A DNA stretch of 64,000 bases from Ceratopteris richardii (Eukaryota > Streptophyta > Polypodiopsida > Polypodiales > Pteridaceae), in assembly GCA_020310875.1 (NCBI GenBank), contig CM035444.1, positions 15,173,085-15,237,084 on the forward strand, in the 5' to 3' direction. The notes under the pieces were generated by a model. It saw nothing but the letters and a program-made list of their open reading frames with translations, did not search any database and was not told the origin of the DNA. The translations under genes were made by a program, and so were the position numbers. Position 1 is the stretch's first letter. The number at the start of each line of letters is the position of its first letter. This document shows, one piece after another, positions 9,360 through 20,839 of the stretch.

Positions 9360-12300
9360 ATGGCAGATACGGCAGGAACTAGCTCCCAGGCAGGCACCAG
9401 CTCCCAAGTCGTGGACATTGAAAGTCTTCCCGTTGAGGAGGAATTGAAGGAACGCCCAGTGGCATTGAGGGCATTACACGCCATACCGGTTCAGAATCCT
9501 CCACAAGGGCACACAATGCTGGTCAGCAAAAACTCACATTGGTTCAGTGATGTGGCAGGACCCCTGGGTGAAGGCACTTACATGTGGGAGGCCGAGATAG
9601 AATTCAATGGGCGCTAGGGCAGATATCACTTTTTCACCAGGGAGTTTGAGAAACTACAGAATAATGAAGGACTGAAACCTATATGGAAGAAGGCGGGGCT
9701 CTATGCTTACTTCAAATTCCAATTGCCAAAGCCCAATTTTCTAAGGTGCTCTTATTTGATTAGCACCCTCACTCCGAGCAAAGACAAGAAGGGATACAAC
9801 TCCTTTGTCCTCCCATCTCTCACAAGGGGCAATGAACTGAAGCGTTTCAGGTTGACTATCAATTTGGTAAGGGAAGCTCTAGACATGAAAGTATGCACAT
9901 TCCTACGGAGAAAGAGACTATGGTTCCCGACAATATGAAGAACAGGAATCTGACGAAATTAAAGGACATGGTGGCAATGACACCTACAATTGCCATTCAC
10001 TTGCGAATGGTCATGCAACATTTTGCATTTCTTGCTCAAGAGAGGTTCACAATGCCACCTAAGAAGATATGGTTTAGTCTATACTTGGCTGATGCCTTTG
10101 ATTTGACAATCAACATGCCCCACTGGATTATCGACCAAATCCACTTGGCTCATCAAAGGTGGTATAAGAAACAGAAGTCTGTATTGTATGGATGATGTGC
10201 CCTCACCAGGATTGTGTATAGATGTCTGGCGTATGATGTGCCAGTGCAAAGGGCACTCATTTGGACCAGGGTACAGGAGTTTCAACGCAGATTATCCTCC
10301 GCAGGGCCACCCTCCAAGAAAATCAGAGGTGCCGTTCAGATGCCCTGTGCACAAGCCCGCGGTGTGACACTGACACCAGAGACAACTCCACGACTCCTGA
10401 GGCGGATACAACCCTTTACTATCAGATTACCAAGACACAGCACTGAGGGACCAAATCTAGTGTTTCCACCTGTGCCAACTGACCTAGAGTTCCCTCACAG
10501 ATTCACTTTAGAAGACCTAACTGATGAGGAGGTAGCGAGAATCATCGAGGCTGTGAACGCGGAAGTCGAGGCAGAGCAAGCTAGTGGACAACAAACTGCT
10601 ACATACCAACCTCATCCAAGACAACCAGACGTCATCGAAGTGGAGGGTGATGAAGAAGAAGAACAAGAGGAGGAACATGGTGGACAATCCGAGGAAGAAG
10701 AGTAGGAATATGATCAGGAAGCTTTGCAAGTACTTGAGGGTGCTCCAGCTTATACGAAGGCATTGAAAAAGCTCTATGATACCATGAACAGAGTTCAAGA
10801 GCAACATAGACTGTCCCTAGCAGCAGGCAAAGCCCTCATGAATCAAATCCTTGAGGAGGAAGGCGTAGATGAGCAATATCGCGCCACTCTTGACATGATT
10901 TCTGAGGCTTTAGGAGTACCTGAGACGGTTCATACCGCCCTTGCATAGTCACAAAGAACGGAGCGACGATACGGCAGACGCCCCCCTCGATCAGGAAAGC
11001 AGATGAATGTATTACTATCTGAACCACAAGGCACATCCACAACCACGGGCACCGCACACACCATTCAGGATACCGAGGAAACCCATATATCAAGTGCACC
11101 TCCGTCACCCCCTTTGCCACCCCACTGCCTCGGAGTCCACTACCCACACCGAAGCACAGACCGTCAGTCAACCCACACAACCCACACACCCTATCTCCAC
11201 CTCTCTTGTCTATACGGCCACTGAAACAGTAATTTTAACTGCAGCCACAGAAAATCTCACCCCCCCGATCACACTTCCGAGCAGTTCATATTCACAATTG
11301 CACTCACCACTGTACACTTTAACCACTATCACCGCACCCACAATTCCAATATTCACAATCACTCCCACTACTGCATCCACTATTGATTTTATGGACATAT
11401 CACCCACCTCCGCACCTCTCCCTCCCCCCATACACCCACCATCTCCCATTCCCCCACCTCCCACTTCACCATTTTCCAGCACCACATCCACACTTCCATT
11501 CCCCTTCCCCTTTCCCTTCCCTTTTGCATTCAACACCCTTCCCGCATCCACCCCTATTAATAATGTATTTAATAATATGTACCAGTGTATGTCGCAACTA
11601 CAATAGCACTACCAGCATCTTGATAACCAACATACGCGACTCTTTCGAAGCCATGAAGAACTTCAAGTACGATTCATTGATCTCGAACGGGAAAAGCGGC
11701 TACTACAACAACAGTACACCACTCTACAGGAACAACATGAACAGTTAGTAGCCAATCCACCCTAGTCAGATGCAAAAGAAAGGCAACATATGGATGATTT
11801 GCCACACTCCCAGATAACGGAGAATCTCAAGGTTAGACGCAACCTGGCCCTCCTACGAAAACACATGTCTACAGCACTTGAAGAGAATAAACGGCTGCAG
11901 AAACAGAATGAAGAAAACTTGGAAGCAGCAATGGAGAGTTCCCCGCAGGAAATCGACCCAGAGAAATTCAAGGCCATTCCCTCTGAGAATATGCAAATTG
12001 TGTTAGAAACCCATGCCAACCTTCTGGAGGCCCATGCAGCATTAGAACGAGATAGAGATGACCTACTCAAGCAACTGGCAACTCAGCAGGAGTCACCAAG
12101 CAAAGTCACAGCCGCAGTCGACACATCGGAAGAAGTTGCAAAACTCAAAGCAGAACTCGAAGAGTTACGCAATAAAGTCATGCAATACGAGCGTCAACCC
12201 TCTCCCCTTGTAGAGCCCAAGCGTGAAGATTTAGTGCCGATTGAAATAGAGGAAACATTCGAAGATCCATACGTTCCCATGCCTGCACCAGGTGGCAAGC

Positions 12301-13405
12301 AAACAGAAGAAGGCATGGACACCATCGAGATAGAGGCTCCTGAATGGATGCAGAGGTTAGAGAAAGTGGCCACCACCCATGACGACAGAGTAGCAGTTTA
12401 GATAGCGTCAATGTCACGTTTGGAAGAGGTAGTTATAAAATCAGAGTACTTTAGAAACCTCTCCCATCATAGGTGGATCGGCACATCCAATGATTTGTAT
12501 GTTCCTTTCTGTGTCTTAATGGCGGACTATAATGCTGAAATCAAGCACCAAACCTCAAAAGAACCAACCTCGGCTACACAATTTGCACCGGACGACATCC
12601 CAACCAGTGCCAAGCAGGGCAATATACATCAACCGACGTGGAGGATTCGTCTACTGGAAACCTACCCAGAGATGGTAAGAACATGGAATAACATGCCTTT
12701 GTACATCAAATACAACCCATGCTATTGCCCTGTATTTAGAAGAAGGTCGTGGCCGGAATACACAAAAACTGTGCTGACAACCAAAGGATGCGAGAAATGG
12801 CTCAATTATGTTTACCTAGCACCACCTAAAGGCCAACCTACCATAGGATATATGATTTCAACGATTCGGCATTGGGGGGTCCGGTTCAAAAATGTACCAG
12901 ATGTCATGGCCCAAATGTGCCTTAAAATTTTTGAACTCATGTTGGTCACCTTCAGGACTTTCAATAATGTCAAGGAACCTCATCTGTCAGCCCTTGGATT
13001 TAATGAAGGTAATCAGGACCTTGTCTACGACATGAGCGCAACACCATCAATTAATGTTGTATATGCATGGCACGTGCGTACCAAGTATCTACCAGCCTGC
13101 TTCAAACAGACGTTTGAAGAAATGTTTGTCACGGGATTCTAGGAATATCATTCAGAGATATTCATTCCCAGACCATCCCATTTATTGCAGTTGTTTGCAG
13201 TGGAACAAGCTCTCCATTCAGAAAAGTTACGTATACCACATCCAGAGGTTCCCGGGCCGGTAAATTGGGATGCTCTACTCACGGACTTGGCCAAAGGGTT
13301 GCGGATTGCAGAACATCGCTTAGCACAAGACGTTGTTGAGTACTACATCCAACGACCCACCCCACAAGGGTCTGTCAGGGACGACAGACGCGAGAGAGGG
13401 GGGGG
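9360..13405 (+). pseudogene. Gypsy-1 extra ORF between pol and 3' LTR, unknown protein
   Basis: About 4 kb of decayed coding sequence in element orientation. ATG at 9360 (MADTAGTSSQ) has good context. The first frame runs to about 9895 with a TAG at 9615. A second frame carries on from about 9893 to 10948 with stops at 10193 and 10703. A third runs from about 11007 to the polypurine tract, with a few stops. Parts in order: an N-terminal globular part (HFFTREFEKLQNN, then hydrophobic segments such as KKIWFSLYLADAF); an acidic stretch near 10640-10700; a P/T/S-rich linker at 11040-11560; a long coiled coil at about 11640-12200; and a C-terminal globular part (WRIRLLETYPEMVRTWNNMP, LGFNEGNQDLVYDM). 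No signal peptide or clear membrane segment is visible. It occupies the place of env-like ORFs in other plant gypsy elements, but I recognise no family. Confidence 0.6.
13391..13405 (+). promoter_or_regulatory. Gypsy-1 polypurine tract
   Basis: cgagagagggggggg sits directly against the 3' LTR start at 13406, the position of the plus-strand primer. Gypsy-4 has the related cgaggggggag. Confidence 0.85.
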
Positions 13406-14107
13406 TGTTGGAACTGAAGGACTCACAAGGCAAGGGAGCTTACAAAGGGAGTCAGAGAGAAGAGAAAGTACAAGCAGACAGAGCAGTCAACGACGATCTG
13501 GCAAGTAGGCCAATATTTTTTCAGGACACTAACGCATATAAAAGAGGTGGACACACAAGGAGAAGGAGCAAGTAGGGAGCTCCAGGAAATGTATGTCAAA
13601 ATGTTAATAGAAACCCCTACAAAAATAGTGATTTTCATCACTAAAAACCATTGTAAATACCATTTCATATTTTTGTAGCTCCATTTTGTGCAAGCCAAGG
13701 AGTCCTTGAGCTTGAGGAGCTTTAGAAGTACCTACCTATCAGTTTTCACATTTTTTCGACTTCGTTTGGACCTCCAAATAGGGTAGAGAACCTAATTTTT
13801 AACTAGGCCGGACACTAGGTTTGGACACGGCCAAAACCTAGTCAAAAACAATAAATAGAGCTAGAGAGCTCATTTTTGGGGTTAGCTTGTAATTGAATTG
13901 AACTTGTATGAGCTTTTGGAAAGTAATCTAAGAACTCCATTGCTTCTCACTCTTTGTCTTGCCGTGTGTGCACGTGTGTGTATGTGTGTGCATGTTAGTG
14001 TGCTTCTCACTCATGCACTTGTGCCTTCACTTGCTCGAGGTCATCATACCATCCTCACGTCTTCCCGGATTGACATTAAAGGAGGTGCTACTCATCACTG
14101 AGCTACA
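13406..14107 (+). repeat. Gypsy-1 3' LTR
   Basis: 702 bp, nearly identical to 867-1570. Differences seen include tacgaa/tacaaa, gtagcgag/gtagggag, the TATA box change, and a 2-bp shortening of the GT run. It ends CTACA, followed by the duplication tatag. Confidence 0.95.
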
Positions 14108-14112
14108 TATAG

Positions 14113-14377
14113 CTGTCCACGGAAGGCCACCCATGATCCTATATATACATGACTTCTGCACTACCTGAGACATCAAGTTGAGCCAGCATACCTCTACCTT
14201 GTATCTCCCTATCTAGAGTTGTCTAGATCGCCATTTAAGCTCTACCTTGAGAGCGCACGGGTGGACAACGCCATCATCTTTGTACTTGCTGCTAGTAGAA
14301 AATTGTTGAGATTCTCCTATATCTGTTATCTTCTCTACTATCGCTCCTGTGTTATATTGCGTAACTATTGTCTTACA
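14113..14377 (+). repeat. Copia-1 5' LTR, right part
   Basis: Continues the interrupted LTR: it matches 17176-17440 from the bases after tatag through the ending ttgtcttaca. It contains a tatatata stretch near 14140 that may be the TATA region. Confidence 0.92.
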
Positions 14378-14389
14378 TGGTATCAGAGC
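14378..14389 (+). promoter_or_regulatory. Copia-1 primer binding site (initiator Met tRNA type)
   Basis: tggtatcagagc directly abuts the LTR end, the classic plant copia primer site complementary to the 3' end of initiator methionine tRNA. Confidence 0.9.
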
Positions 14390-14472
14390 TGTAAGGTTCG
14401 AATAGCTTGAGAAGTATCATTATTTTAGCCTACTAGCAGACTAGAATATCAGTAGATTATTCGAGTGATTAC

Positions 14473-15501
14473 ATGATGGCTTCATTGTCGAACACTAGTC
14501 TTGGTGCTTCAGCTAATGTTAATGCTGCACCTATTCGAATTCATCCACCTGCATTCACTGAAAGGAAGCTGGATGGAACCAACTATACACTCTAGAAGTT
14601 CAAAATTTCTGCAATTTTGGACTCTTATGAATTACTTGACACTGTCATGGGACCGATGGGATTGGATCCAGAGCCTATACGAGTTGAAGATCCAGCAAAT
14701 TCAAGATTGATGATTCAGCCAGATCCAGATCTTCTACGAGCTTGGAAGAGGCAGAATGCTGATGCATTATGTGCAATTGTCACTAGTGTAAGTGATTTTG
14801 TGCTTACTTTAGTTCAACATACTACTAAAGCACATGAGGCTTGGGGCATATTGGCTCGACAATATGAGACCAAGAACCACACTAGGATACAGAATTTAGA
14901 AAATCAATTGGCAAACGAAAAGCATTCTGATTCTGAAAAGGCTGAAGATTTTATCAAACGGATAAAGCATCTTCAAGATCAATTGGCTACAGTTGGTGTT
15001 GTTATAACACCAGAAGAGCTGGCTCCAAGATCTGTACGTGTTCTTCCAGCAAAGTATGATGGATTAGCAACAGCCCTTAACACTCGGGTAAGGCCAACTC
15101 CTCTTACATTTGAAGAGTTTTGTGCGATGCTTTTAGAAGAAGAGATGCGGCTGAAGAATCGGCAAAGTACAACTGATGCTGCATTCTCAGCAAATGCAAA
15201 AGGTAAAGGCTCTTCTAAGGGATCAAAGAAGAAGCCAAAGAAGAAAAAGTTCACAGGAAGTTGCTTCTATTGTGAAAAGAAAGGCCATGCCATCAAGGAT
15301 TGTAGAAAGAAGCAAGCTGATGAACGGAATGGGACTGTAAAATCATCATGGAAGAACAAAGAGTCTGCAAACAACACAGAGCTGGAACTTTGGGTAGCTA
15401 TTGAAGAGGTATGTTCATCTGCTCAAGCTTGTGTTGATGAGCCATGGGTTTTAGATAGTGGAGCTTCTCGCCATATGACCAGTAAAAAGGATTTGGTATA
15501 G
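14473..15501 (+). pseudogene. gag: Copia-1 gag with truncated protease
   Basis: Opens with ATG at 14473 (MMASLSNTSLG). One TAG at 14593 replaces a conserved tryptophan of the NYTLW motif; the frame then stays open to 15501. The middle part is a copia gag of the UBN2 type (AWGILARQYETKN, LATVGVVITPEEL). A lysine-rich segment precedes a CCHC knuckle, CFYCEKKGHAIKDC (about 15264-15305). The frame ends just after the protease active site WVLDSGASRHMTS. The rest of protease and all of integrase are missing, because the sequence continues directly into reverse transcriptase. Confidence 0.88.
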
Positions 15502-15517
15502 TTCCCTAGAAGGATTT

Positions 15518-16813
15518 GATGTTCAAGAAACTTTTGCGCCAACATCACGCATGACAACTATTCGGACCATACTTGCAGTCGCTGCACAAAAGGCCTAGCC
15601 TATTTTCTAGATGGATGTCAAATCTGCATTTTTGAATGGTCACCTCAAGGAGGAGGTATATGTATCTCAACCACCCGGTTTTGAGGTGCCCAATTCAGAA
15701 AATAAAGTTTGCAGGTTGAAGAAAGCTTTGTATGGACTTAAGCAAGCTCCACGGGCTTGGTACCAACGAATAGATCTTTTTTTCAAAAATATGGGTTTTG
15801 AAAGAAGTACTTCTGATGCTAACTTGTATGTAACGAAAAGGGATAGCAAGCTAGTTGTTATCATTGTATATGTAGATGATTTGATCATTACAGGAGATCA
15901 TCAGGAACTGATCAATCAAACTCGGATCAGCTTGGGAACTGAGTTTGAAATGAAAAACTTAGGTCTACTCCATTTTTGTCTGGGAATTGAAGTATGGCAA
16001 AGGAAGGATGGCATTTTCATCTCACAACAAAAATATGCCAAAGAGATTCTCAAGGCATTTGGAATGATGGACTGCAAGCCAACTAGCACACTTATGTAGG
16101 TAAATCATAAGCTATCTATGGATGATAACATGCCTGATGTAGATGCTAAGAAGTATGGGAAGCTCGTTGGAAGTCTTATTTTTCTGTGCAACACTAGACC
16201 AGACATTTGCTAAGTTGTTGGAGTATTAAGCAGGTTTTCCAACAAACCTAAGGAGAGTCACTGGAATGCTGGAATGCGAATTCTAAGGTACATTGTAGGA
16301 ACCTTGGATTTTGGTATTTTTTATACCACAGGTGATACACTCCAAGGATATTGTGATTCACATTGGGCTGGAGATTGGGATTCTAGAAAATCAGTTTCTG
16401 GATATTGTTTCTCACTTGGTTCAGGAATATTTTCTTGGGTAAGTAGAAAGCAACCAACTCTCGCACTCTCCTCCATTGAAGCAGAGTACAAAGCAGCTTG
16501 TTTTGCTTCTTGTGAGGCAGTCTGGTTAAGGAGAATTCTTGCAGATCTAGGCTTTCCATCAAATATGGCGATTGTACTCAAGTGTGATAATCAAAGTTGT
16601 ATGGCTATTGCAAAGAACCCAGTATTTCATGCTCGCACCAAGCACATAGAAGTACAGTACCATTACATTCGTGAGCTAATTGAAGATGAAATTGTGGAGC
16701 TAGAATATTGTCCAATAGAGGCAAATTGTGCTGACATATTCACTAAAGCACTTGGAAGAGAGAAACTCAATAGACATCTTCATCAGATGGGCATAGGACC
16801 GAAACCTACTTGA
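15518..16813 (+). pseudogene. pol: Copia-1 reverse transcriptase and RNase H
   Basis: One frame with stops at 15596, 15608, 16097 and about 16211. It starts in mid RT (GFDVQETFAPTSRMTTIRT) and shows [23 protein letters not shown] and the catalytic YVDDLII. RNase H follows with HWAGDWDSRKSVSGY, LSSIEAEYKA, CDNQSCMAIA and FHARTKHIEV, ending FTKALGREKL. These are ordinary Ty1/copia features. The first part of RT is lost in the same deletion that removed integrase. Confidence 0.9.
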
Positions 16814-16830
16814 TTTTTCATCGGTAAACA

Positions 16831-16841
16831 TTGAGGGGGGG
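16831..16841 (+). promoter_or_regulatory. Copia-1 polypurine tract
   Basis: ttgaggggggg immediately precedes the 3' LTR. Confidence 0.85.
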
Positions 16842-17440
16842 TGTTAGTATATGATCAATGTCTACCCCTCATGATTGTATGCACATTTTGTAAGGCCCCC
16901 GTTATGAGGAGAAGCCAAGCGTGCATTACCCAATTGATGGGAATCCCAACTTGCATGTTGGATGAAGGTCATATTGGACCATGTAAGGTATTGTAAGGAA
17001 AGGGAGTTACCAGGATCCCCAATGCCCCCGGCGCGATGGTAAAGGGAATATTCCATAGAATATTCCCTGTCAGAGTCAGAAATCATTTATATTTGTTAGG
17101 TCGGTTCAACCGATCTAAGCCGTGTATGGCAATTACGCGGGCGGTGGCCGCCCACGCTCTACCGCCCATGTATAGCCATCCACGGAAGGCCACCCATGAT
17201 CCTATATATACATGACTTCTACACTACCTGAGACATCAAGTTGAGCCAGCATACCTCTACCTTGTATCTCCCTATCTAGAGTTGTCTAGATCGCCATTTA
17301 AGCTCTACCTTGAGAGCGCACAGGTGGACAACGCCATCATCTTTGTACTTTCTGCTAGTAGAAAATTGTTGAGATTCTGCTATATCTGTTATCTTCTCTA
17401 CTATTGCTCCTGTGTTATATTGCGTAACTATTGTCTTACA
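16842..17440 (+). repeat. Copia-1 3' LTR
   Basis: 599 bp from TGTTAGTATATG to CTTACA, followed by the duplication tgatg. It lacks the GC-rich expansion of the 5' copy and otherwise differs at roughly a dozen places. Confidence 0.94.
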
Positions 17441-17445
17441 TGATG

Positions 17446-17753
17446 TTGATGCATTTTGAAGGTAAACATGTTATTTATGCTATAATCATTGGATATTTTC
17501 TAGAAGGATGTGAAAAAGAAGTGCACATATCTATACTCGACCACTAAGATAGACAAATTCTTCAAGATTTTTATGAATAATAAGGAAATGCTAGATAATC
17601 ACTACTATAACACATATGATACATGAACCTCAACTTCATAGCTTCACAATAGTGTCTGTGCATGGCATATACTTGCCCTTAACTCATGCATACTTTGGAA
17701 TGCAAAGAACAAATGAGTATGAAATTCGATAGGGTTATGCAACTAGCATAGAG
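17446..17753. other. Sequence between Copia-1 and Copia-2, no recognised gene
   Basis: Joins to 1-407 once Copia-1 is removed. AT-rich, with no long open frame or motif seen. The bases 17754-17758 (ttctt) are the Copia-2 target duplication. Confidence 0.55.
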
Positions 17754-17758
17754 TTCTT

Positions 17759-17989
17759 TCTTGGAGTTGGACATCTGCACAAGCACGTGAACAACACAAG
17801 GAAGAAGAAGAAGCTTGGTGCACAAAACACAATATTGAATTAATTACTACTAGAATGTACAAAGATAAGTAGCCCGTTAGGGCAATATGCATACATACAA
17901 GTCGGGGGAAAAAAACCTCCTAACGAGGGAAAAAAGTGCCGTGGTGGTCCTAGAATGTTCACACACATCACTACCTAAATATATCAACA
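17759..17989 (-). repeat. Copia-2 3' LTR
   Basis: 231 bp; on the plus strand it reads TCTTGGAGTTGG to ATATCAACA. Same family as the LTRs at 28804, 48857 and 53705. Confidence 0.9.
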
Positions 17990-18001
17990 AATCCCCCTTG
18001 G
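17990..18001 (-). promoter_or_regulatory. Copia-2 polypurine tract
   Basis: On the minus strand, caagggggatt directly precedes the 3' LTR. Copia-3 has caaggagtatt at the same place. Confidence 0.65.
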
Positions 18002-18063
18002 TAGTGATGCTAGTGAACCAGGAGTTGACACTCATGTATAAGGAAGTGCCAAGCTATGTGGAA

Positions 18064-19808
18064 TCAATCCACAAAAGGAAGTAAGCCCAAAGATTTGTAG
18101 AAAGCTTCAAACTTCTCCCTAGGTAGAGCCTTCGTGAAAAGGTTTGCAATGTTCTCCTGCGTGGGCACATATGCCAAGCTGATCTCTCTAGCAGAGAATC
18201 TTTCCCTGACATAATGATAATGCACCTCAATGTGCTTAGTGCGTGCATGGAACACATGGTTCCTTGCAACTGCCAATGTGCTCTCACTGTCAGTGAAGAT
18301 GATGGTGGCAGAAGACTGACCAACACCCAAATGAGCCATAAGGCATCTGAGCCACACACACTCAATAGTCGCTATGAAAGGTGCCCTATACTCAGCCTCA
18401 CAACTCGAAGTGGCCACAGTAGCATAGCAACCAACCCAATCACTATCAGAAAAAGCATGCAAATCTAGCAATAGTGATCCCCCTTGGGATAAAATAATCC
18501 AAGCAGCTGGGTACCACTCAAGTAGCAAAAGATGTGCTTAACTGCCTGCCAATGCTTGACACCTAGGCAATGCATAAACCTGCTCATCTGTGAGACAACA
18601 AATTGAATATCTGGCTGAGTAATGCATAAGTAAATCAACTATTCAACAGCTTGATGATAGAGAAAAACATCAAATGCAGCTCTAGCATCATGAAGACTCA
18701 ATCATAAACCTATCTCCATAGGAGTGGCAATAGGCTTACAGTCTTCAAGGCCAAAATGTTGGAATAATGTGTCAATATATTTCGTTTGACACAAAGCTAT
18801 TCCACCATCAACTTGCATAAGTTGAATGCCAGCCTTAAAATCAACAATATGTTGTTCAATAGGACCAATGAGCAGCATGTCATCAACGTAGACAACAATA
18901 ATCGAAACCACATCATTAGCATGCTCAACATATAAGGTGCTTTCAGTTGGACTCTTCTCAAAACCATGTGCAATCAGATAGGCATGTACCTTTTTCATAC
19001 CAAGCATGTGGTGCTTGCTTTGAGCCATATAATGCCTTCCTTAACATGCACACCTGGTTTTCATGCCCTTTCTGCACAAAGCCACGGGGCTGAGAAACAT
19101 ACACTTCTTCATGCAAGTCACCATTTAGAAATGCAGTTTTAATGTCCAAGTGATGTACATTCCACCCATGATGGGCTGTAAGTGCACAAATGCTACGAAG
19201 AGTAGTCATACAGCATGTAGGTGCAAAGGTGTCATCAAAATCAATGCCTCTTTCCTGTGCATAAACCTTTGCAACAAGCCTAGCCTTATACCTATCAATT
19301 GTTCCATCAGGTTTACACTACAACTTTTATACCCACTTAGTGCCAATGGCCTCCTTGTCACGAGGCAAGTCACATAAAGACAAGGTACTATTTTTCATGA
19401 TGGCATCATATTGAGATTGCATTGCAGCCATCAAGTGTTCAAAATTTTGTGCTTCATCAAATGAAACAGGCTCAGTCTCATCATAGAGACTAGACACATT
19501 CATAGCATAACAATCTGATGCAAAAGCGGCACTATGAGAGCTTGAACGAGTACGATATGATAGAGGTGCATCTAATTTGCTTCCACAAAAAGTCTGCACC
19601 AACCATTTTGGCATAGTTTTTGCCTCCTCAATATCAGCTCGCTGATCAGCAAGTGCATCATGTAAATCCGCATCAGAAATAGAATGATCTGCATCATCAC
19701 ATGAAACCTATAAAGGCTAAGAAGTTGCCTCATTAGGATAAGCACTAGACTATCCACCTGTAAAAAGAGGTAGCAAAGTATAATACATGTCTTTGGATAT
19801 GTCTCTTT
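18064..19808 (-). pseudogene. pol: Copia-2 RT and RNase H part of pol
   Basis: Minus-strand fragments together encode the second half of a copia polyprotein. The linker and RT start lie at 19614-19327 (FDEAQNFEHLMAAMQSQYD, KEAIGTKWV), RT at 19209-18702 (LDIKTAFLNGDLHEEVYVSQ, ALYGSKQAPHAWY, YVDDMLL), and RNase H at 18528-18064 (FSDSDWVGCY, SSCEAEYRA, TDSESTLAVARN, HARTKHIEVHYHYV, FTKALPREK). Several stops and frame changes separate the pieces. Compared with Copia-3 it has small deletions between RT and RNase H. The piece nearest 19808 is where Gypsy-2 cut the gene; the preceding pol sequence continues at 26515. Confidence 0.87.
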
Positions 19809-19813
19809 GTACA

Positions 19814-20310
19814 TGTTGTCAGGATCTTACTCACGCGCATACAGATATGACGGATACAGAAAAACACACAGACAATAGACACAACAAGAGACGAGACAGA
19901 ACGCAGTATTGGGTGCAATCTCCCCCATGCACTCTGTTTTCGACAGTTCACAGAGTACATGTATTTATAGGAATTTTGATTATGCCGAAAAGAGTGGTTA
20001 CAAGAGGGCGGCTTTGAAAAGAAGGCGTGAAACTAAAAGTTGATAACTTTTACAAAAAGCCATTGCTTTCAATAACAGAAACTGCAGTCTACAACGACCC
20101 TTATTCTAACCATTACTTTTCTAACAATAGAACCTTCTACGCGGGTTTATTTACAAAATAAATGATAATTATTAGGATTATTGATGTCTGCCCTTTCACG
20201 CCTTGCACGCTCCTCACGAACCTTTAGCTGCTATATCAGAAATATCAAAAACATATTAATATATTAATAATATAACACTTTAGCAATGCCTTGTTCAATA
20301 ATTTACAACA
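19814..20310 (-). repeat. Gypsy-2 3' LTR
   Basis: 497 bp, matching 26012-26509 with about 17 substitutions by eye. It ends atttacaaca on the plus strand. Confidence 0.94.
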
Positions 20311-20839
20311 TGCCTCTTAGTTGACAAGCAACTGACCTCAGTTGATAAAATAATTTAACACTCTAACAATTACAATGCAGTGTTCAACATATTCCATGTT
20401 ACTGTTACAATTCAACAATGCATTGGCCAACATATTCCATGTTACAATCCAACAATGGATTGGCTATTCCATATTTCAATTCAACAATGCATTGGCTAAC
20501 ATATACCATGTTACAATCCAACAATGCATTGGCTATTCCATATTTCAATCCAACAATGCATTGGCTAACATATACCATGTTACAATCCAACAATGCATTG
20601 GCTATTCCATATTTCAATCCAACAATGCATTGGCTAACATATACCATGTTACAATCCAACAATGCATTGTTCAACATATTCCATAAGGTATAACATGCCC
20701 CTCAGTTGAACAAGCAACTGACCTCAGGTGATAAAAGAATAAACATGGATGGCCAGTCACATATTTCATCACTGAATAAAGAAAATAGGCATGTGCCATG
20801 TAAAAATACATGCATGGAATTGTTCATGGAGCTGGTACA
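20311..20839 (-). repeat. Gypsy-2 3' untranslated region with 69-bp tandem repeat
   Basis: Between about 20375 and 20692 a 69-bp unit is repeated four to five times. Each unit is a dimer of caacaatgcattggc-containing halves of 32 and 37 bp. The block is flanked by two copies of a segment with caagcaactgacctca (20325-20340 and 20711-20726), each following an aca end. The words caatgcattgttcaa also occur at the inner LTR end, so the array seems to have grown from the LTR-end/polypurine region. Open frames here on both strands are artefacts of the repeat. Confidence 0.85.

Larger units (their letters stand above)
867..14107 (+). mobile_element. Gypsy-1: long Ty3/gypsy element nested in Copia-1 LTR
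   Basis: Flanked by the exact 5-bp duplication tatag (862-866 and 14108-14112), with LTRs beginning TGTTGG and ending CTACA. Order: LTR, primer site, palindromic repeat leader, gag, truncated pol (RT end, RNase H, integrase, second protease), about 4 kb of extra coding sequence, polypurine tract, LTR. Compared with its relative Gypsy-4 it lacks about 3.5 kb from the end of gag through the catalytic part of RT, so it is non-autonomous as it stands. LTR divergence is low (about 11 substitutions and one 2-bp indel in 702 bp by eye). Lineage is inferred as Athila-like from the tRNA-Asp-type primer site; a tree of the RT would be needed to place it. Confidence 0.93.
413..17440 (+). mobile_element. 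Copia-1: Ty1/copia LTR retrotransposon interrupted by Gypsy-1
   Basis: The element is bounded by LTRs starting TGTTAG and ending TTACA. The direct duplication tgatg lies at 408-412 and 17441-17445. Its 5' LTR is split by Gypsy-1 into 413-866 and 14113-14377. A tggtatcagagc primer site follows the LTR at 14378 and a G-rich polypurine tract precedes the 3' LTR at 16842. The internal part is only about 2.5 kb. It has gag and the first residues of protease, then jumps directly to mid reverse transcriptase, so integrase is missing. LTR copies differ at roughly a dozen sites over about 590 bp by eye. This is a defective copy that would need another element to move. Confidence 0.93.

Noticed and set aside
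11210..11551. Minus-strand glycine/lysine-rich ORF
   Set aside because: Shadow of the P/T/S-rich linker of the plus-strand extra ORF; low-complexity composition keeps several frames open.
9360..13405. Retroviral envelope gene
   Set aside because: The position fits, but no signal peptide, fusion peptide or convincing membrane segment is visible.
20375..20693. Repeated-protein ORFs on both strands
   Set aside because: All are products of the 69-bp tandem repeat, whose unit length is a multiple of three.
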